Shown: positions 1-8,945 of the stretch, one piece after another | How the letters are laid out: each line of letters begins with the position of its first letter | Numbering within the stretch: position 1 is the first letter of the stretch | NCBI GenBank assembly: GCA_041392665.1 | Contig: JAWKLQ010000028.1 | Location: 62,001-126,000 of the forward strand | DNA from: Flavilitoribacter sp020436695 | GTDB lineage: Bacteria; Bacteroidota; Bacteroidia; Chitinophagales; Saprospiraceae | Direction of reading: 5' to 3' | Length of the DNA: 64,000 bases | Made by a program: the position numbers and the translations under genes | The notes under the pieces: generated by a model | What the model was told of the DNA's origin: nothing | The model's database searches: none | What the model saw: only the letters and a program-made list of their open reading frames with translations

Positions 1-480
1 ATTCCCGGTTTGGTAGCGCTGGATGAAGTATATGCAGCCACCCAGCCTATGATCCAGCAGCTGAAGGATAAAGCGGCGGATGCTCCCAATATGTCCGAAA
101 CTGATGCCAAAGCACTTTTCACGCAGGCCCGTGATCTGTATGATGATGTTATCAATACATCCAATCTGAATTCGCTGGCTGGGGCCAAAGCTGATTTTGA
201 GGCAGCCATGATGAAAGCCGGAAACCAGAAAGAGGTCATCACCTATCTTCAACTGTGCGAAATGGCCGGGCTGAAAAACCAGTTCGATCTTTGGTCAGGT
301 CTGGATAATTTTGCCAAACGTGCCGGTTTGAAAGCGGATAATCCCGATATTCGCAGCTGGCTGGATACGGAGGAAGAACGATATCTGGAAAACAAGGATC
401 GGGCTTTAGATCAGCTAAAAGAAGTCGTTGAGGGGGGCACATCAAATCCGGCTTATCTGTATTGGGACCGAATACTTTGA
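1..480 (+). CDS. C-terminal part of an unknown protein (5' end outside window)
   Basis: The frame is open from base 1, so the gene starts upstream of the window; a TTG at 10 is not a convincing start because the frame continues before it. The visible 159 residues are charged, helix-rich and soluble-looking, with no membrane segment, no signal peptide and no T9SS sorting domain at the C-terminus. Alternating hydrophobic and acidic/lysine stretches suggest a helical bundle, perhaps the end of a tail-associated or peptidoglycan-binding (LysM-like) protein, but no catalytic motif is visible and I do not assign a family. It ends 37 bases before the acetyltransferase start and may share its transcript. 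Confidence 0.75.
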   Translation: MPGLVALDEVYAATQPMIQQLKDKAADAPNMSETDAKALFTQARDLYDDVINTSNLNSLAGAKADFEAAMMKAGNQKEVITYLQLCEMAGLKNQFDLWSGLDNFAKRAGLKADNPDIRSWLDTEEERYLENKDRALDQLKEVVEGGTSNPAYLYWDRIL

Positions 481-517
481 ATCTCCTAATATATCATTTG
501 AAATTTCAATTCTGTTT

Positions 518-982
518 ATGTCAAGTAAGCTGCAACCTGTCTTTTGTCCGGTTTCGCAAGAAGATATCCGTACTGTATGTGATATGATGGAAGACTTTTA
601 TGCTATTGACCACTATCCCTTTGTGCCGGAACGCACCATGATCAACCTGTCTATTTTCGTCAATAATGAGAACCTGGGGCGATTATGGATGATCTTGCTG
701 GCAGAAGAGATCGTTGGCTATGTGGTCCTTACTTTCGGATTTAGTTTCGAGTTTGGTGGGCGGGATGCCTTCCTGGATGAGCTGTATTTAAAGGAAGCAC
801 ACCGCAACCAGGGAATCGGTACGCAAACATTGAAGTTTATAGCCAAGCAGGCCGGTATACTGGGCATTAAAGCTTTGCATCTGGAAGTAGAACATCACAA
901 CGAAAAGGGAAAAGCCATTTATGGCAAGAGTGGCTATAAGGCCCACAATCGGATACTGATGACCAGGATGGTAGAAGCGTAA
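518..982 (+). CDS. GNAT-family N-acetyltransferase
   Basis: A 154-residue protein with the GNAT fold. The acetyl-CoA pyrophosphate-binding motif A is visible as RNQGIGT near residues 97-103, preceded by the beta4 strand DELYL and followed by a helix. The later segment HLEVEHHNEKGKAIYGKSGY matches the family's C-terminal strand-helix in which a tyrosine supports catalysis. It should transfer an acetyl group from acetyl-CoA to an amine; the substrate cannot be told. I chose ATG 518 because the upstream in-frame ATG at 428 overlaps the preceding gene and adds about 30 residues that do not look like the family. A hairpin begins ten bases after the stop. Confidence 0.85.
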   Translation: MSSKLQPVFCPVSQEDIRTVCDMMEDFYAIDHYPFVPERTMINLSIFVNNENLGRLWMILLAEEIVGYVVLTFGFSFEFGGRDAFLDELYLKEAHRNQGIGTQTLKFIAKQAGILGIKALHLEVEHHNEKGKAIYGKSGYKAHNRILMTRMVEA

Positions 983-991
983 AATAAAAAA

Positions 992-1021
992 GCCCCCCTT
1001 CTGTCTGCTTTGAAGGGAGGC
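992..1021. terminator. Hairpin terminator downstream of the acetyltransferase gene
   Basis: A ten-base stem with one mismatch (992-1001 against 1012-1021) and a ten-base loop. An A-rich run at 981-991 gives a U-tract when read on the minus strand, so the element is strongest in that direction, but its place ten bases after the plus-strand stop also fits the end of the acetyltransferase transcript. Confidence 0.6.
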
Positions 1022-1580
1022 CATCCCAAAAACCGATTTAAGTATACACTTGAAAACGGTTCTTGTGAATCACATACAATCCAATCGCCTTAATCTTATA
1101 TATCTTACATAAGTCATTCGTATCCCAATGGGAAAAATGAATGCTCGATTTGTTTTGATGAAAATGGTAGTGAGAAGCCTCTAAATCGGTGGTGTGTAAT
1201 GTAGATATGCTATTGTACGCAGGAGTTAGGAGAAGGTTTCGAAATCTAAAAAAAATATCTAAATATTATATTCAACTTTTTTAATTATCTCACAATGCGA
1301 AAAAGCATGTCGGAAACACCCTGCATTGCGCATGATGATGCGCCGGCAGGCCGATCTAAAAGCAACAGATTCAAAATTTTGGATGCAGATTATTCTAAGC
1401 TCTAAGCAAGTGAACGGACTAATCGAAAAACACCAAACACAATTGCGGCTTAATGATGGAGGGGAGATCAAAACGCAAAAATATCGTTTCGAAAAGCGTT
1501 CTTACAACAGCTACAAATATAGAGAATAAAACGTATTAGTCCATACCCTTTTTGGTGTATTTTAACCAACAAATAAAAGC

Positions 1581-1616
1581 CTTCCCCCTCTGCTTTCTCT
1601 CGAAAACAGAGGGAAG
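1581..1616. repeat. Imperfect inverted repeat (possible terminator or small RNA hairpin)
   Basis: Arms 1581-1592 and 1607-1616 pair except for a two-base bulge, with a 14-base loop. It is followed by a purine-rich GAGAG run rather than a U-tract, so a terminator role is uncertain. Confidence 0.35.
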
Positions 1617-1794
1617 AGAGAGGCTCGCAAAAGCCCCCCAAAAGGCTAAATAACTACACCAATATCTAAACATTTTATCCGCGTCGATAATGGTTCTTTC
1701 CAAACTGGTATATCCACCACGACCACGGAAAAATTCTTTTTGCCTAAAAACATTATTGTTGCAAGAATCATACCAAAGAGGTTAATGGAAATAA

Positions 1795-1828
1795 AAAATC
1801 CCCTTATCCGGTGAGATAAGGGGATTTT
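1795..1828. terminator. Perfect bidirectional terminator after the PorP/SprF-like gene
   Basis: A perfect 14-base stem (1795-1808 with 1815-1828) with a six-base loop. The outer stem is AAAATC/GATTTT, giving a U-run on either strand. It begins about 20 bases beyond the stop of the minus-strand gene ending at 1850 and closes the cohesin-SprB-PorP operon. Confidence 0.9.
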
Positions 1829-1849
1829 CAGGTCTTATGAGCTGAGCTT

Positions 1850-2776
1850 TTAGCGGCCAGGCAGTTTGTCCTTTCCACCAAAGCTGATACCGATGGTCAC
1901 TTCATGTGCCCCGGAATGATACTGTTGGGAATCCTGGAAAGATAGATCATAGGAATAGTAGATATCCAGACCTTCCAGTTTGGTACCCAGCAAGATGCCC
2001 ATGATGCCCAGCGTTCGGTAAGATAAACCGGTGATCAGCTGATCATCCAGGAAACGGCCCTTCAGATTAAAATCCATCAAGACAGTCTCCGTCGAGTTAC
2101 GGATCTGCCTGATGGCCACGGAAGGTTCTATTTTGGCATCCAGATCAAATATTTCAAATTCGTGTCCAAGAACGAATGTATAATACTGGAACACCGATGC
2201 GTCACTGCTACCCGCAACTCCATCCAGGCGGTTTTGCACCAGGTTGTTGAAGGTAAGTCCGGCAAAGGTCATACCTCCCTGAGATTCATAGGTCGTATAG
2301 ATCCCCAGCGTAGCATCCAACGAACCCCGTCCGTTGGCATAATCACCCAGAATGGCATCTCCTCCCTGAATGGTAGCCGCAGCCATTGCTTCGTTAGACA
2401 AGCGTGCCTGCCGAAGTTCTGCCGCAAAACCAGTCGCTACTTTCCAGTTATCCTGCAGATTAAAGCGGAAACCAAAGTTGAGTTGAACACGGTTGTTGAT
2501 CAGTTCAGCCGCCTGATCCGACATTACGTTCACTCCTACCCCAAATGCATTGCCTATCGGGCCGTTATACATGGCGGAATAGGTTTTCGGAGCATTTTCA
2601 AATCCGGTCCAGCTTACCCGGGCATTTAATTGTACCTGATGAATATTGTTAAATCCGGCATAGGCAGGATTCAATACAATGGGGTTCACCAGATAATGCT
2701 GAAAAATCGCTTCCTCCTGAGCAGAAAGTGCAGCAAAAGAGAAAAGACATATGACGAGCAGATAGAAATTTTTCAT
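1850..2776 (-). CDS. PorP/SprF-family T9SS membrane protein
   Basis: A 308-residue outer-membrane protein of the PorP/SprF family. A signal peptide ends near residue 19 (..SAQEE). The family's opening signature follows (QHYLVNPIVLNPAYAG, residues about 26-41), then alternating beta strands expected of a barrel. In Flavobacterium johnsoniae, SprF is needed for surface localisation of its partner SprB, whose gene lies just upstream. The same arrangement is seen here: the giant SprB-repeat gene ends 34 bases upstream in the same direction. Inferred role: delivery or anchoring of that protein at the cell surface by the type IX system. The perfect terminator at 1795-1828 ends the operon. Confidence 0.92.
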   Translation of the reverse strand: MKNFYLLVICLFSFAALSAQEEAIFQHYLVNPIVLNPAYAGFNNIHQVQLNARVSWTGFENAPKTYSAMYNGPIGNAFGVGVNVMSDQAAELINNRVQLNFGFRFNLQDNWKVATGFAAELRQARLSNEAMAAATIQGGDAILGDYANGRGSLDATLGIYTTYESQGGMTFAGLTFNNLVQNRLDGVAGSSDASVFQYYTFVLGHEFEIFDLDAKIEPSVAIRQIRNSTETVLMDFNLKGRFLDDQLITGLSYRTLGIMGILLGTKLEGLDIYYSYDLSFQDSQQYHSGAHEVTIGISFGGKDKLPGR

Positions 2777-2810
2777 GGTAAATCGGTTGATAGTTTTGGG
2801 AAAATAATCA

Positions 2811-5800
2811 CTAATTGGCTTCCAGGATCGTCAGTGAACCTTTAAGTATTACATCTTCACCGGTAGCGTTATCCCTGTACTCAAGTATCCAGTAGTAGGC
2901 GCCTTCAGGCAGGGCTTCGGCAGCAGCATCCTGGTCTTCACCTCTTCTACCTTTAAAGCATTCACCACCATTCTGCGTACAGTCGTAGTTCTGCTTTTGG
3001 TATACCAATTCCCCCCATCGATTGTAGATCTTTAGTAGGTTATCTGGATATTCGTCCGCACAGAAGATAATGAAAGATTCATTCAGACCATCACCATCGG
3101 GAGTGATCACCGTACGTGTTGAAAAACAAGGTTGGGTACGGTCATAAACAATACCACTACCCTCTACCGGGAAACATCCGAGTGCATCGGTTACTTCCAC
3201 AATATATTCTCCCGGGCATAAGCCGGTTACCATATTCTCTCTTGAATTGTTGATATTGATCCAGCGGTAGCTATATGGTTCTTTACCTCCGGTCACCATG
3301 GCCCGCACGGAACCGTTACAATCGGATCCCAGTTCATTGGAAGCAGGTTCGGTTACTACCGTCACTTCCAGTGGTTTGGGCTGGCTGACATTAAAACTAT
3401 TTACCGTCATACAGTTATTCCGGTCAGTAACCGTCACGGTATAGGAGCCAGCAGCAAGGAAGTCGATCTCATTGCCGAAATCATTGTTGCTCCAACGATA
3501 AATATAAGGAGGTGTACCACCCGTAGCGGCTACCACAATAGCACCGTCTCTCTCTCCTTCACAGGCAGCATCTTTAATATTGAGTGCTTCTACGCCCAGC
3601 GGATCCGGTGCCGGCAAAGTAACCGGTATTTCGCTGATACAGTTGTCATCAACTACGCGCAGTATGTAATCTCCGGCAGCTGCATTTCTCAGACGACGTT
3701 CGGTGCCGACAACGCTGCCTCCCAGTAACCACTCGTATTCTACCATACCGCTAGCTTTGGAAACCGTAGCAAGCAATTCTCCATCCGAGGCATCTACACA
3801 GCTTACACCGCTTCCATTATGGTCTGATTCTACGGTTGCCAGCACGGTCAATCCGGAAGCCGTCTCTACCGTATAGCTCCGGTTCAGTTTATTTCCGGAA
3901 GCTTCGGTGATCTCTACATAGTATGTACCTTCACCGATATCGGACAGATCTTCTTTATTAGATATTATCTGTCCTCCCTGTACTTCTCTCCAGGCAAAAC
4001 TGTATGGTTTCTTACCACCCGTAATTGTCAGATCGATGGCTGCATTTTCTTCACCCGGGCAGGTAACATCTGTGATTACTGCCGATTCGGAGAAAGTGTT
4101 AACCGAAATGACATCCGTTGTGATCATACATCCTTTGCTATCTGTGATCATGGCGATATAATCGAATCCGCAGACGATCACCTGTTGACCTACTAGTCCC
4201 TGGCCGTTCCAGGTGACATTATAAGGTGCCTTACCACCCGAGATCTGCAGGGTGATGCTACCGGTACAACCACTGTCTTCCGTGTCGTGTACCACAATGG
4301 CTTCGTAAGTGATCGAACTGGAGGCTCCAATGGTGATCTCGCGGCTTTCGCTTGCTCCACCGGCATCAGAGACCATCAGCTGGAAAGTACCGGCCGCCAG
4401 CGCATCTATATTGAAAATACCATTATTGCTTGTATAGGTTGATCCGCCTACTTTCAGGCTATATGGACGTACGCCACCTTTTACCTGGAGGCTAAGACTA
4501 CCGTCGTTATTGCCTACGCAACCGGCATCCGTAGTTTCCAGACTAACAATGGAGAAGGGTTCATCCGTCACCTGATAACAGTCTTCAAATACACATCCTC
4601 CGTCAAAAGTGATGGTAACACAATATTTACCAATCGCCAGATTGGAGATGTTTGCGGTTGTAGCGCCATTGTCCCAACTTACGGTATAATTTCCGGCACT
4701 ACCTGGAATAGACAAGGTAATAGAGCCACTGCTGGCTCCCGGTGCAGAAGGAGTGATGGTCGATCCGATTTCAAGACTAGTCCCCGTCAATTCAAAGCTA
4801 CCGGTAACATTTGTATTATTCGCATCCGTAACGGTTACATTGTACGTGCCGGCCTGGATACCTTCAATATCTCTCGTAGTAGCCGTAAATTCGGGAGTTC
4901 CCACTTTTTGCCAATTGAAGGTATAAGGTTTTACACCTCCTTTTATGGTCAGTTTGATCGCTCCGTTAGAGCCTCCGTCACAAGGCTGCGTCAGTGAGAA
5001 ATTGCTGATCACCAGTTCCTGGCCGAGAGTAACGCAAATGTCTTCCGTACAGCCGGCAGCATCCGTTACCGTAACGCAGTATTCACCAGCAGTAGTCAGA
5101 CCGGTAAGATCTTCCGTAGTGGCAGAGAAACCACTTGGTCCGGTCCAGCTATAGTTGAAGTTGCCGGTACCGCCGGTAGCTGTGATGTTTACGGCACCTT
5201 CACCACCATCAGGAATGTTGACAGGAACGGCCGAGATCTGAATGGCCGGATTCGTACTGGCTACTGTAAATTGAAATGTCTGCGTACAATTGCGGGAGTC
5301 CGTCACCGTAAGGCCGTAATTTCCGGCTTTCAGTCCGGTTTGAGTCTGTACGTTATCCAACAGACTACCACTCCAGTCGAGCCGGTAAGTAGGTGTACCA
5401 CCGGACACCTGCACGGCAATTGAACCGGTTTCATCCGCAGCACAGGTAACATCGGTTATCGTTTCGGTTACCGCAATATCGGCACTGGGCTCTGTGATCT
5501 GATAAGGGCCGAAAGGAGTTGTACAGTTATTGGCATCCGTAATGGTAAGACCATAACTGCCGGGGGCCAGATTATTCAGGGAAGAATTTGTGCTTCCACC
5601 AGGCATCCAGCTGTATTTCAGGTTCCCGGTACCGCCGGAGGCCGTAATAACGATACTTCCGTTACCTTCTCCCACACAACTCACCTGTACAATGTTGGCG
5701 TTGACCGTAATGGCCGAAGGAGAAGTGATATTATAATCACCGGTGGTAGTCAGTCCGCTTTCCGTATCCGTTACCGTCACAGAAATTGCACCGCTTGCCA

Positions 5801-7850
5801 GGCCGGTAATCGAATTTGTCGTACTGCTTCCTCTGCTCCATTGATAAGTGTAGGAACCGCCACCATCAACTGTCAGAGTCACGCTGCCATCCTGCGTATT
5901 ATTACAACTAGTAGGCGTAACCGTAGCGTTGGAGATCACCGGCGGAGAGCTGGTGACCATGTTGACCGTACCCGGGCAAATATCATAAGCAATGCCTGTA
6001 GTAGCGCCGAATTTACTAAATTCTATGGCCGTCGGTGAATCACTCAGCGTCAAAGTAGTGCCGGTTGTTTTCAACACATTGAAGCAAATTGAAAATATGA
6101 CCGTTCCATCCGCTTTAGTAACCCCGGTAGTTGCCTGGTGAAACCAGAAAACCGTGATCTTACCTGCAGCCGGATTACCAAAGTTGCCACCGGCCGACAG
6201 ATCCGGCAGATCAATGTTCTCAACACCGGCGTATTCCAGAATAGAATTATCGAAATTCAGGGTAAACTGCATTCCGGTGATCAGATCGAAATCCTGTACG
6301 GCAAAATCCACACAAACTTTATCTCCCTTTGCACCGGTAACATTGCCAATATCTAATCCGAAGCCTTCGAGGGTACAATCTTCAACACCGCCGCCACCGC
6401 CGCCATTCACGGAACCACCGCAGATGGTGTAATCCAGAACACCGCTGTTACTCGTATCGGTAAACTCAATAGCCGTTGGAGAATCGCCCAGGGTAATAGT
6501 CGTAGGAGAATCCTGTAATACAGTAAAGCAAATAGTATAGATCCGCGTATCATCCGCCAGGGTCACACCGGAAACAGCCTGATCAAACCAGAAAACCGTA
6601 ATCTTACCGGGAGAGGGATTACCGAAGTTACCGCCGGCCGTCAAACCGGCCAGGTTAGTATTGGCAACAGATTTGAACTCCAATACAGCCGGATCATAGT
6701 TAATGGTGTACTGCATACCCAAAATATCGATGAAATCCTGTACCGTAACATCTATGCAGATCTCGGTACCCTGCGCACCATCAACATCGGCAAATTTAAG
6801 TCCGAAGCCATCAAAGGTACAGTCGGCGTTACCACCGCCGCCGCCACCTCCACCTCCGGAAGCACCTTCATTGATGGTGGCATCGCAGATGGTAAAGTCC
6901 ACCAACTGGCTATTGCCGTTATCTTCCTGCAAGAATTCGATCTGACGTGGATCATCGCTCAGCGCAACCACTGTCTCTGTTTCCTGCAGTACCTTAAACG
7001 TCAGACTGAAGATCACCGTTCCGTCGGTATGCGTGATGCCCGTACCCTGCGGGTCATTCCAGGTAAGAATGATCTTACCTGGGTCCAAACCCGCCGTGGA
7101 GAAGTTGCCCGCTCCGGAAAGTCCGGTCAGGTTAACATTCGTAACTTCAACGAATTCCAAAATAGAGGCATCAAAATCAATCGTGAATTGCATTCCGGAG
7201 ATCGCCTGGAAGTCCTGCACGGAAACATCAACGGTAATTTCTTCTCCCTGGGCGCCGCTGACTTCTGAAAGCAACAGGCCGAAACCGTCAAACGTACAGT
7301 CGTTGGTACCGCCTCCGCCGCCACCACCGCCGCCGCCACCGGATCCACCGGCAATGGTTACAGTGCTGAGGACATCAGAACTAAAGCCCTGATCCTGTCC
7401 ATTGCTATCGATGATCTCGATACCCGGGGCATCATCGACAAACGAGAAGGTAGTCTCGCCGCCGGCTTTAGCCACAAAGTTAATAGTGAAAAGTACCGAG
7501 CCATCGGACAGTTGTGTGTTGATGAAGCTCGGATGGTTCCAACTGAAGAAGATCCGGTTGGCCGCTACGTTACCCTGCCCTGGAGTTCCAACATTTGATT
7601 CGGACAAGCCAGGCAGGTCACCATTCAAATTGGATATGGATTGAAATTCGAGGACATTCTCATTCCAGCCGATGGCAAACTGCATACTCATTACAGTCGC
7701 AAAATTTGCCACGGTAACATCCACGCTTACAACGTCGTCGACGTTGGCGGAAATGTTTTCGGGTGAGATGTTAAAAGTAACTTGGGCGGTACTACCAATG
7801 CCACACAGCAAAAGTAGCCCGGTTAACAGGCAAGTAAACTTTTTGTTCAT
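2811..7850 (-). CDS. Giant surface protein: four cohesin-like domains, about 12 SprB repeats, CHU_C domain
   Basis: A 1,679-residue exported protein. A signal peptide ends near residue 22. Four cohesin-like beta-sandwich domains follow (about 24-168, 184-330, 345-482, 494-633); the first three are each followed by a flexible polyglycine linker. From about 640 to 1565 there are about twelve SprB-type repeats of some 75 residues, recognisable by GGxxPYxYxW and AGxYxVTVTDxxxC. The last 100 residues carry the gliding-motility-associated (CHU_C/type B) sorting domain, beginning ITPDGDGLNE and containing IYNRWGELVY. The C-terminal signal predicts T9SS export and surface attachment. The PorP/SprF-like partner is immediately downstream and the single-cohesin protein immediately upstream. 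It resembles an adhesin, and also an anchored scaffold given the dockerin proteins next door. Confidence 0.9.
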   Translation of the reverse strand: MNKKFTCLLTGLLLLCGIGSTAQVTFNISPENISANVDDVVSVDVTVANFATVMSMQFAIGWNENVLEFQSISNLNGDLPGLSESNVGTPGQGNVAANRIFFSWNHPSFINTQLSDGSVLFTINFVAKAGGETTFSFVDDAPGIEIIDSNGQDQGFSSDVLSTVTIAGGSGGGGGGGGGGGTNDCTFDGFGLLLSEVSGAQGEEITVDVSVQDFQAISGMQFTIDFDASILEFVEVTNVNLTGLSGAGNFSTAGLDPGKIILTWNDPQGTGITHTDGTVIFSLTFKVLQETETVVALSDDPRQIEFLQEDNGNSQLVDFTICDATINEGASGGGGGGGGGNADCTFDGFGLKFADVDGAQGTEICIDVTVQDFIDILGMQYTINYDPAVLEFKSVANTNLAGLTAGGNFGNPSPGKITVFWFDQAVSGVTLADDTRIYTICFTVLQDSPTTITLGDSPTAIEFTDTSNSGVLDYTICGGSVNGGGGGGVEDCTLEGFGLDIGNVTGAKGDKVCVDFAVQDFDLITGMQFTLNFDNSILEYAGVENIDLPDLSAGGNFGNPAAGKITVFWFHQATTGVTKADGTVIFSICFNVLKTTGTTLTLSDSPTAIEFSKFGATTGIAYDICPGTVNMVTSSPPVISNATVTPTSCNNTQDGSVTLTVDGGGSYTYQWSRGSSTTNSITGLASGAISVTVTDTESGLTTTGDYNITSPSAITVNANIVQVSCVGEGNGSIVITASGGTGNLKYSWMPGGSTNSSLNNLAPGSYGLTITDANNCTTPFGPYQITEPSADIAVTETITDVTCAADETGSIAVQVSGGTPTYRLDWSGSLLDNVQTQTGLKAGNYGLTVTDSRNCTQTFQFTVASTNPAIQISAVPVNIPDGGEGAVNITATGGTGNFNYSWTGPSGFSATTEDLTGLTTAGEYCVTVTDAAGCTEDICVTLGQELVISNFSLTQPCDGGSNGAIKLTIKGGVKPYTFNWQKVGTPEFTATTRDIEGIQAGTYNVTVTDANNTNVTGSFELTGTSLEIGSTITPSAPGASSGSITLSIPGSAGNYTVSWDNGATTANISNLAIGKYCVTITFDGGCVFEDCYQVTDEPFSIVSLETTDAGCVGNNDGSLSLQVKGGVRPYSLKVGGSTYTSNNGIFNIDALAAGTFQLMVSDAGGASESREITIGASSSITYEAIVVHDTEDSGCTGSITLQISGGKAPYNVTWNGQGLVGQQVIVCGFDYIAMITDSKGCMITTDVISVNTFSESAVITDVTCPGEENAAIDLTITGGKKPYSFAWREVQGGQIISNKEDLSDIGEGTYYVEITEASGNKLNRSYTVETASGLTVLATVESDHNGSGVSCVDASDGELLATVSKASGMVEYEWLLGGSVVGTERRLRNAAAGDYILRVVDDNCISEIPVTLPAPDPLGVEALNIKDAACEGERDGAIVVAATGGTPPYIYRWSNNDFGNEIDFLAAGSYTVTVTDRNNCMTVNSFNVSQPKPLEVTVVTEPASNELGSDCNGSVRAMVTGGKEPYSYRWININNSRENMVTGLCPGEYIVEVTDALGCFPVEGSGIVYDRTQPCFSTRTVITPDGDGLNESFIIFCADEYPDNLLKIYNRWGELVYQKQNYDCTQNGGECFKGRRGEDQDAAAEALPEGAYYWILEYRDNATGEDVILKGSLTILEAN

Positions 7851-7885
7851 CTTAAACGGGATTTGGGATGTTAGGGAATATAATT

Positions 7886-8686
7886 TTATCGGTCTATGAA
7901 TACAATCTTCTGCATAACCCGGAAATCACTACCATATAGCAGACAGTAATAAGTTCCAGATTGAGTAAAAATATCTTTGGTAATAGGGATAGTCTGCAAG
8001 CCGGCTCCAAGATATTGCTGTTCGTCGTGTAGTACTTTACCCAACTGATCAACGATCTTGATATTGGTTTGGGCTGCTTGCCGGAGATCAATTTTAATAT
8101 AGGTGTTTTCGTAGAAGGGGTTAGGTGTGGGCGGGTAAAGGCGGATGTGGTCAGGAGCACTATTGTAAGAAGTATTACTAGCCCCCATCAGCATTACGGA
8201 ACCATCAGCATAGGTAGATGCAATATCTGTACCTTCTGGACTGAAAAAGCCTCTTTCAAGAGGTTCATCGATGAATTCCAGTGGTGTTGTCCCTGTGACA
8301 TCTCCGACAACTTCAAACCTGAAGGAGCAAAGGGTTGTACTATCGGGTAGGGTTACTCCCACCGCACCACTGGGACTGATCCATGCCACACCTACTTTTC
8401 CTTCATCTACCTTAGATTCGTTCAATCCACTCAATTCACTGTGATCCACTTGCAGGATGGCTTCCTTATATTCCAGCAAATCTGTATCCCACATGATCGA
8501 CAGTTGAAATCCGCCAACATTAGTGAAACTGTCCATCTTAACATCAACCGTCAAGATAGAACCAACATCAGCAGTATATTCAGAAGGAAAATAACAGGAA
8601 ACTGTTTGCGATTTTGCAAAGAGGGAGGATACAACCAGAATAAGGCAAAGCGTGAGTTGCTTTACGGTATTACTTTTCATTCTCAT
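7886..8686 (-). CDS. Single cohesin-like domain protein with T9SS type A sorting domain
   Basis: A 266-residue exported protein, taking the ATG at 8686 (a second ATG at 8680 is equally possible; an upstream in-frame start would place 27 poorly fitting residues before the signal peptide). A hydrophobic signal (QLTLCLILVVSSLFA) precedes one cohesin-like domain of about 140 residues, similar to the four in the next gene (VDVKMDSFTNVGGFQLSI is the typical strand pair). The final 75 residues are a T9SS type A sorting domain (PNPFYENTYIKI ... VMQKIVFI). It lies 35 bases upstream of the giant SprB-repeat gene and is the first gene of that operon. Likely a cell-surface component; ligand unknown. Confidence 0.85.
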   Translation of the reverse strand: MRMKSNTVKQLTLCLILVVSSLFAKSQTVSCYFPSEYTADVGSILTVDVKMDSFTNVGGFQLSIMWDTDLLEYKEAILQVDHSELSGLNESKVDEGKVGVAWISPSGAVGVTLPDSTTLCSFRFEVVGDVTGTTPLEFIDEPLERGFFSPEGTDIASTYADGSVMLMGASNTSYNSAPDHIRLYPPTPNPFYENTYIKIDLRQAAQTNIKIVDQLGKVLHDEQQYLGAGLQTIPITKDIFTQSGTYYCLLYGSDFRVMQKIVFIDR

Positions 8687-8851
8687 GGGATTATGAAGTC
8701 TAAAGCATAGGGCTTCGAAATACAGCCATTCAGAAAAAACGAATTGATATTCAATTTTTTCATTCACCGTGTATACGCCCGCTAAGGTACGAAAAAAAGT
8801 AAATAATTATGATTGAAGCTATTCTTTTTTCATTCAGCTTCAATTATTTGC

Positions 8852-8886
8852 AAAAAAAAGGAGCGGCTCCGTACGGGAGCCGCTCC
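8852..8886 (-). terminator. Strong rho-independent terminator of the dockerin/T9SS gene
   Basis: A perfect 11-base GC-rich stem (8860-8870 with 8876-8886), five-base loop, and eight A residues at 8852-8859 that become a U-tract on the minus strand. It sits 60 bases beyond the stop at 8946. Confidence 0.9.
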
Positions 8887-8945
8887 AAGGTGTCTTTTAT
8901 AAGTCGCCAGGTACTTTGAAAGTATCGGACAACTCAAGGACCGGT

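Larger units (their letters stand above)
983..1849. other. Intergenic region of 867 bases without a convincing gene
   Basis: Two short open frames (1259-1471 minus, 1326-1529 plus) lie opposite each other and show no domain, signal peptide or codon pattern like neighbouring genes. Apart from the hairpins at each end, an imperfect inverted repeat spans 1581-1616 (arms CTTCC..CCTCTG and CAGAGGGAAG). The left part reads as a damaged or non-coding remnant. No tRNA-like cloverleaf was recognised. Confidence 0.6.

Noticed and set aside
1259..1529. Two overlapping short frames on opposite strands as genes
   Set aside because: No domain, no signal peptide and composition unlike the neighbours; they sit in a repeat-containing intergenic region.
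983..1849. A tRNA or other structured RNA in the first long intergenic region
   Set aside because: A GGTTTCGAAATC stretch near 1233 resembles a T-loop but no acceptor or anticodon stems could be formed around it.
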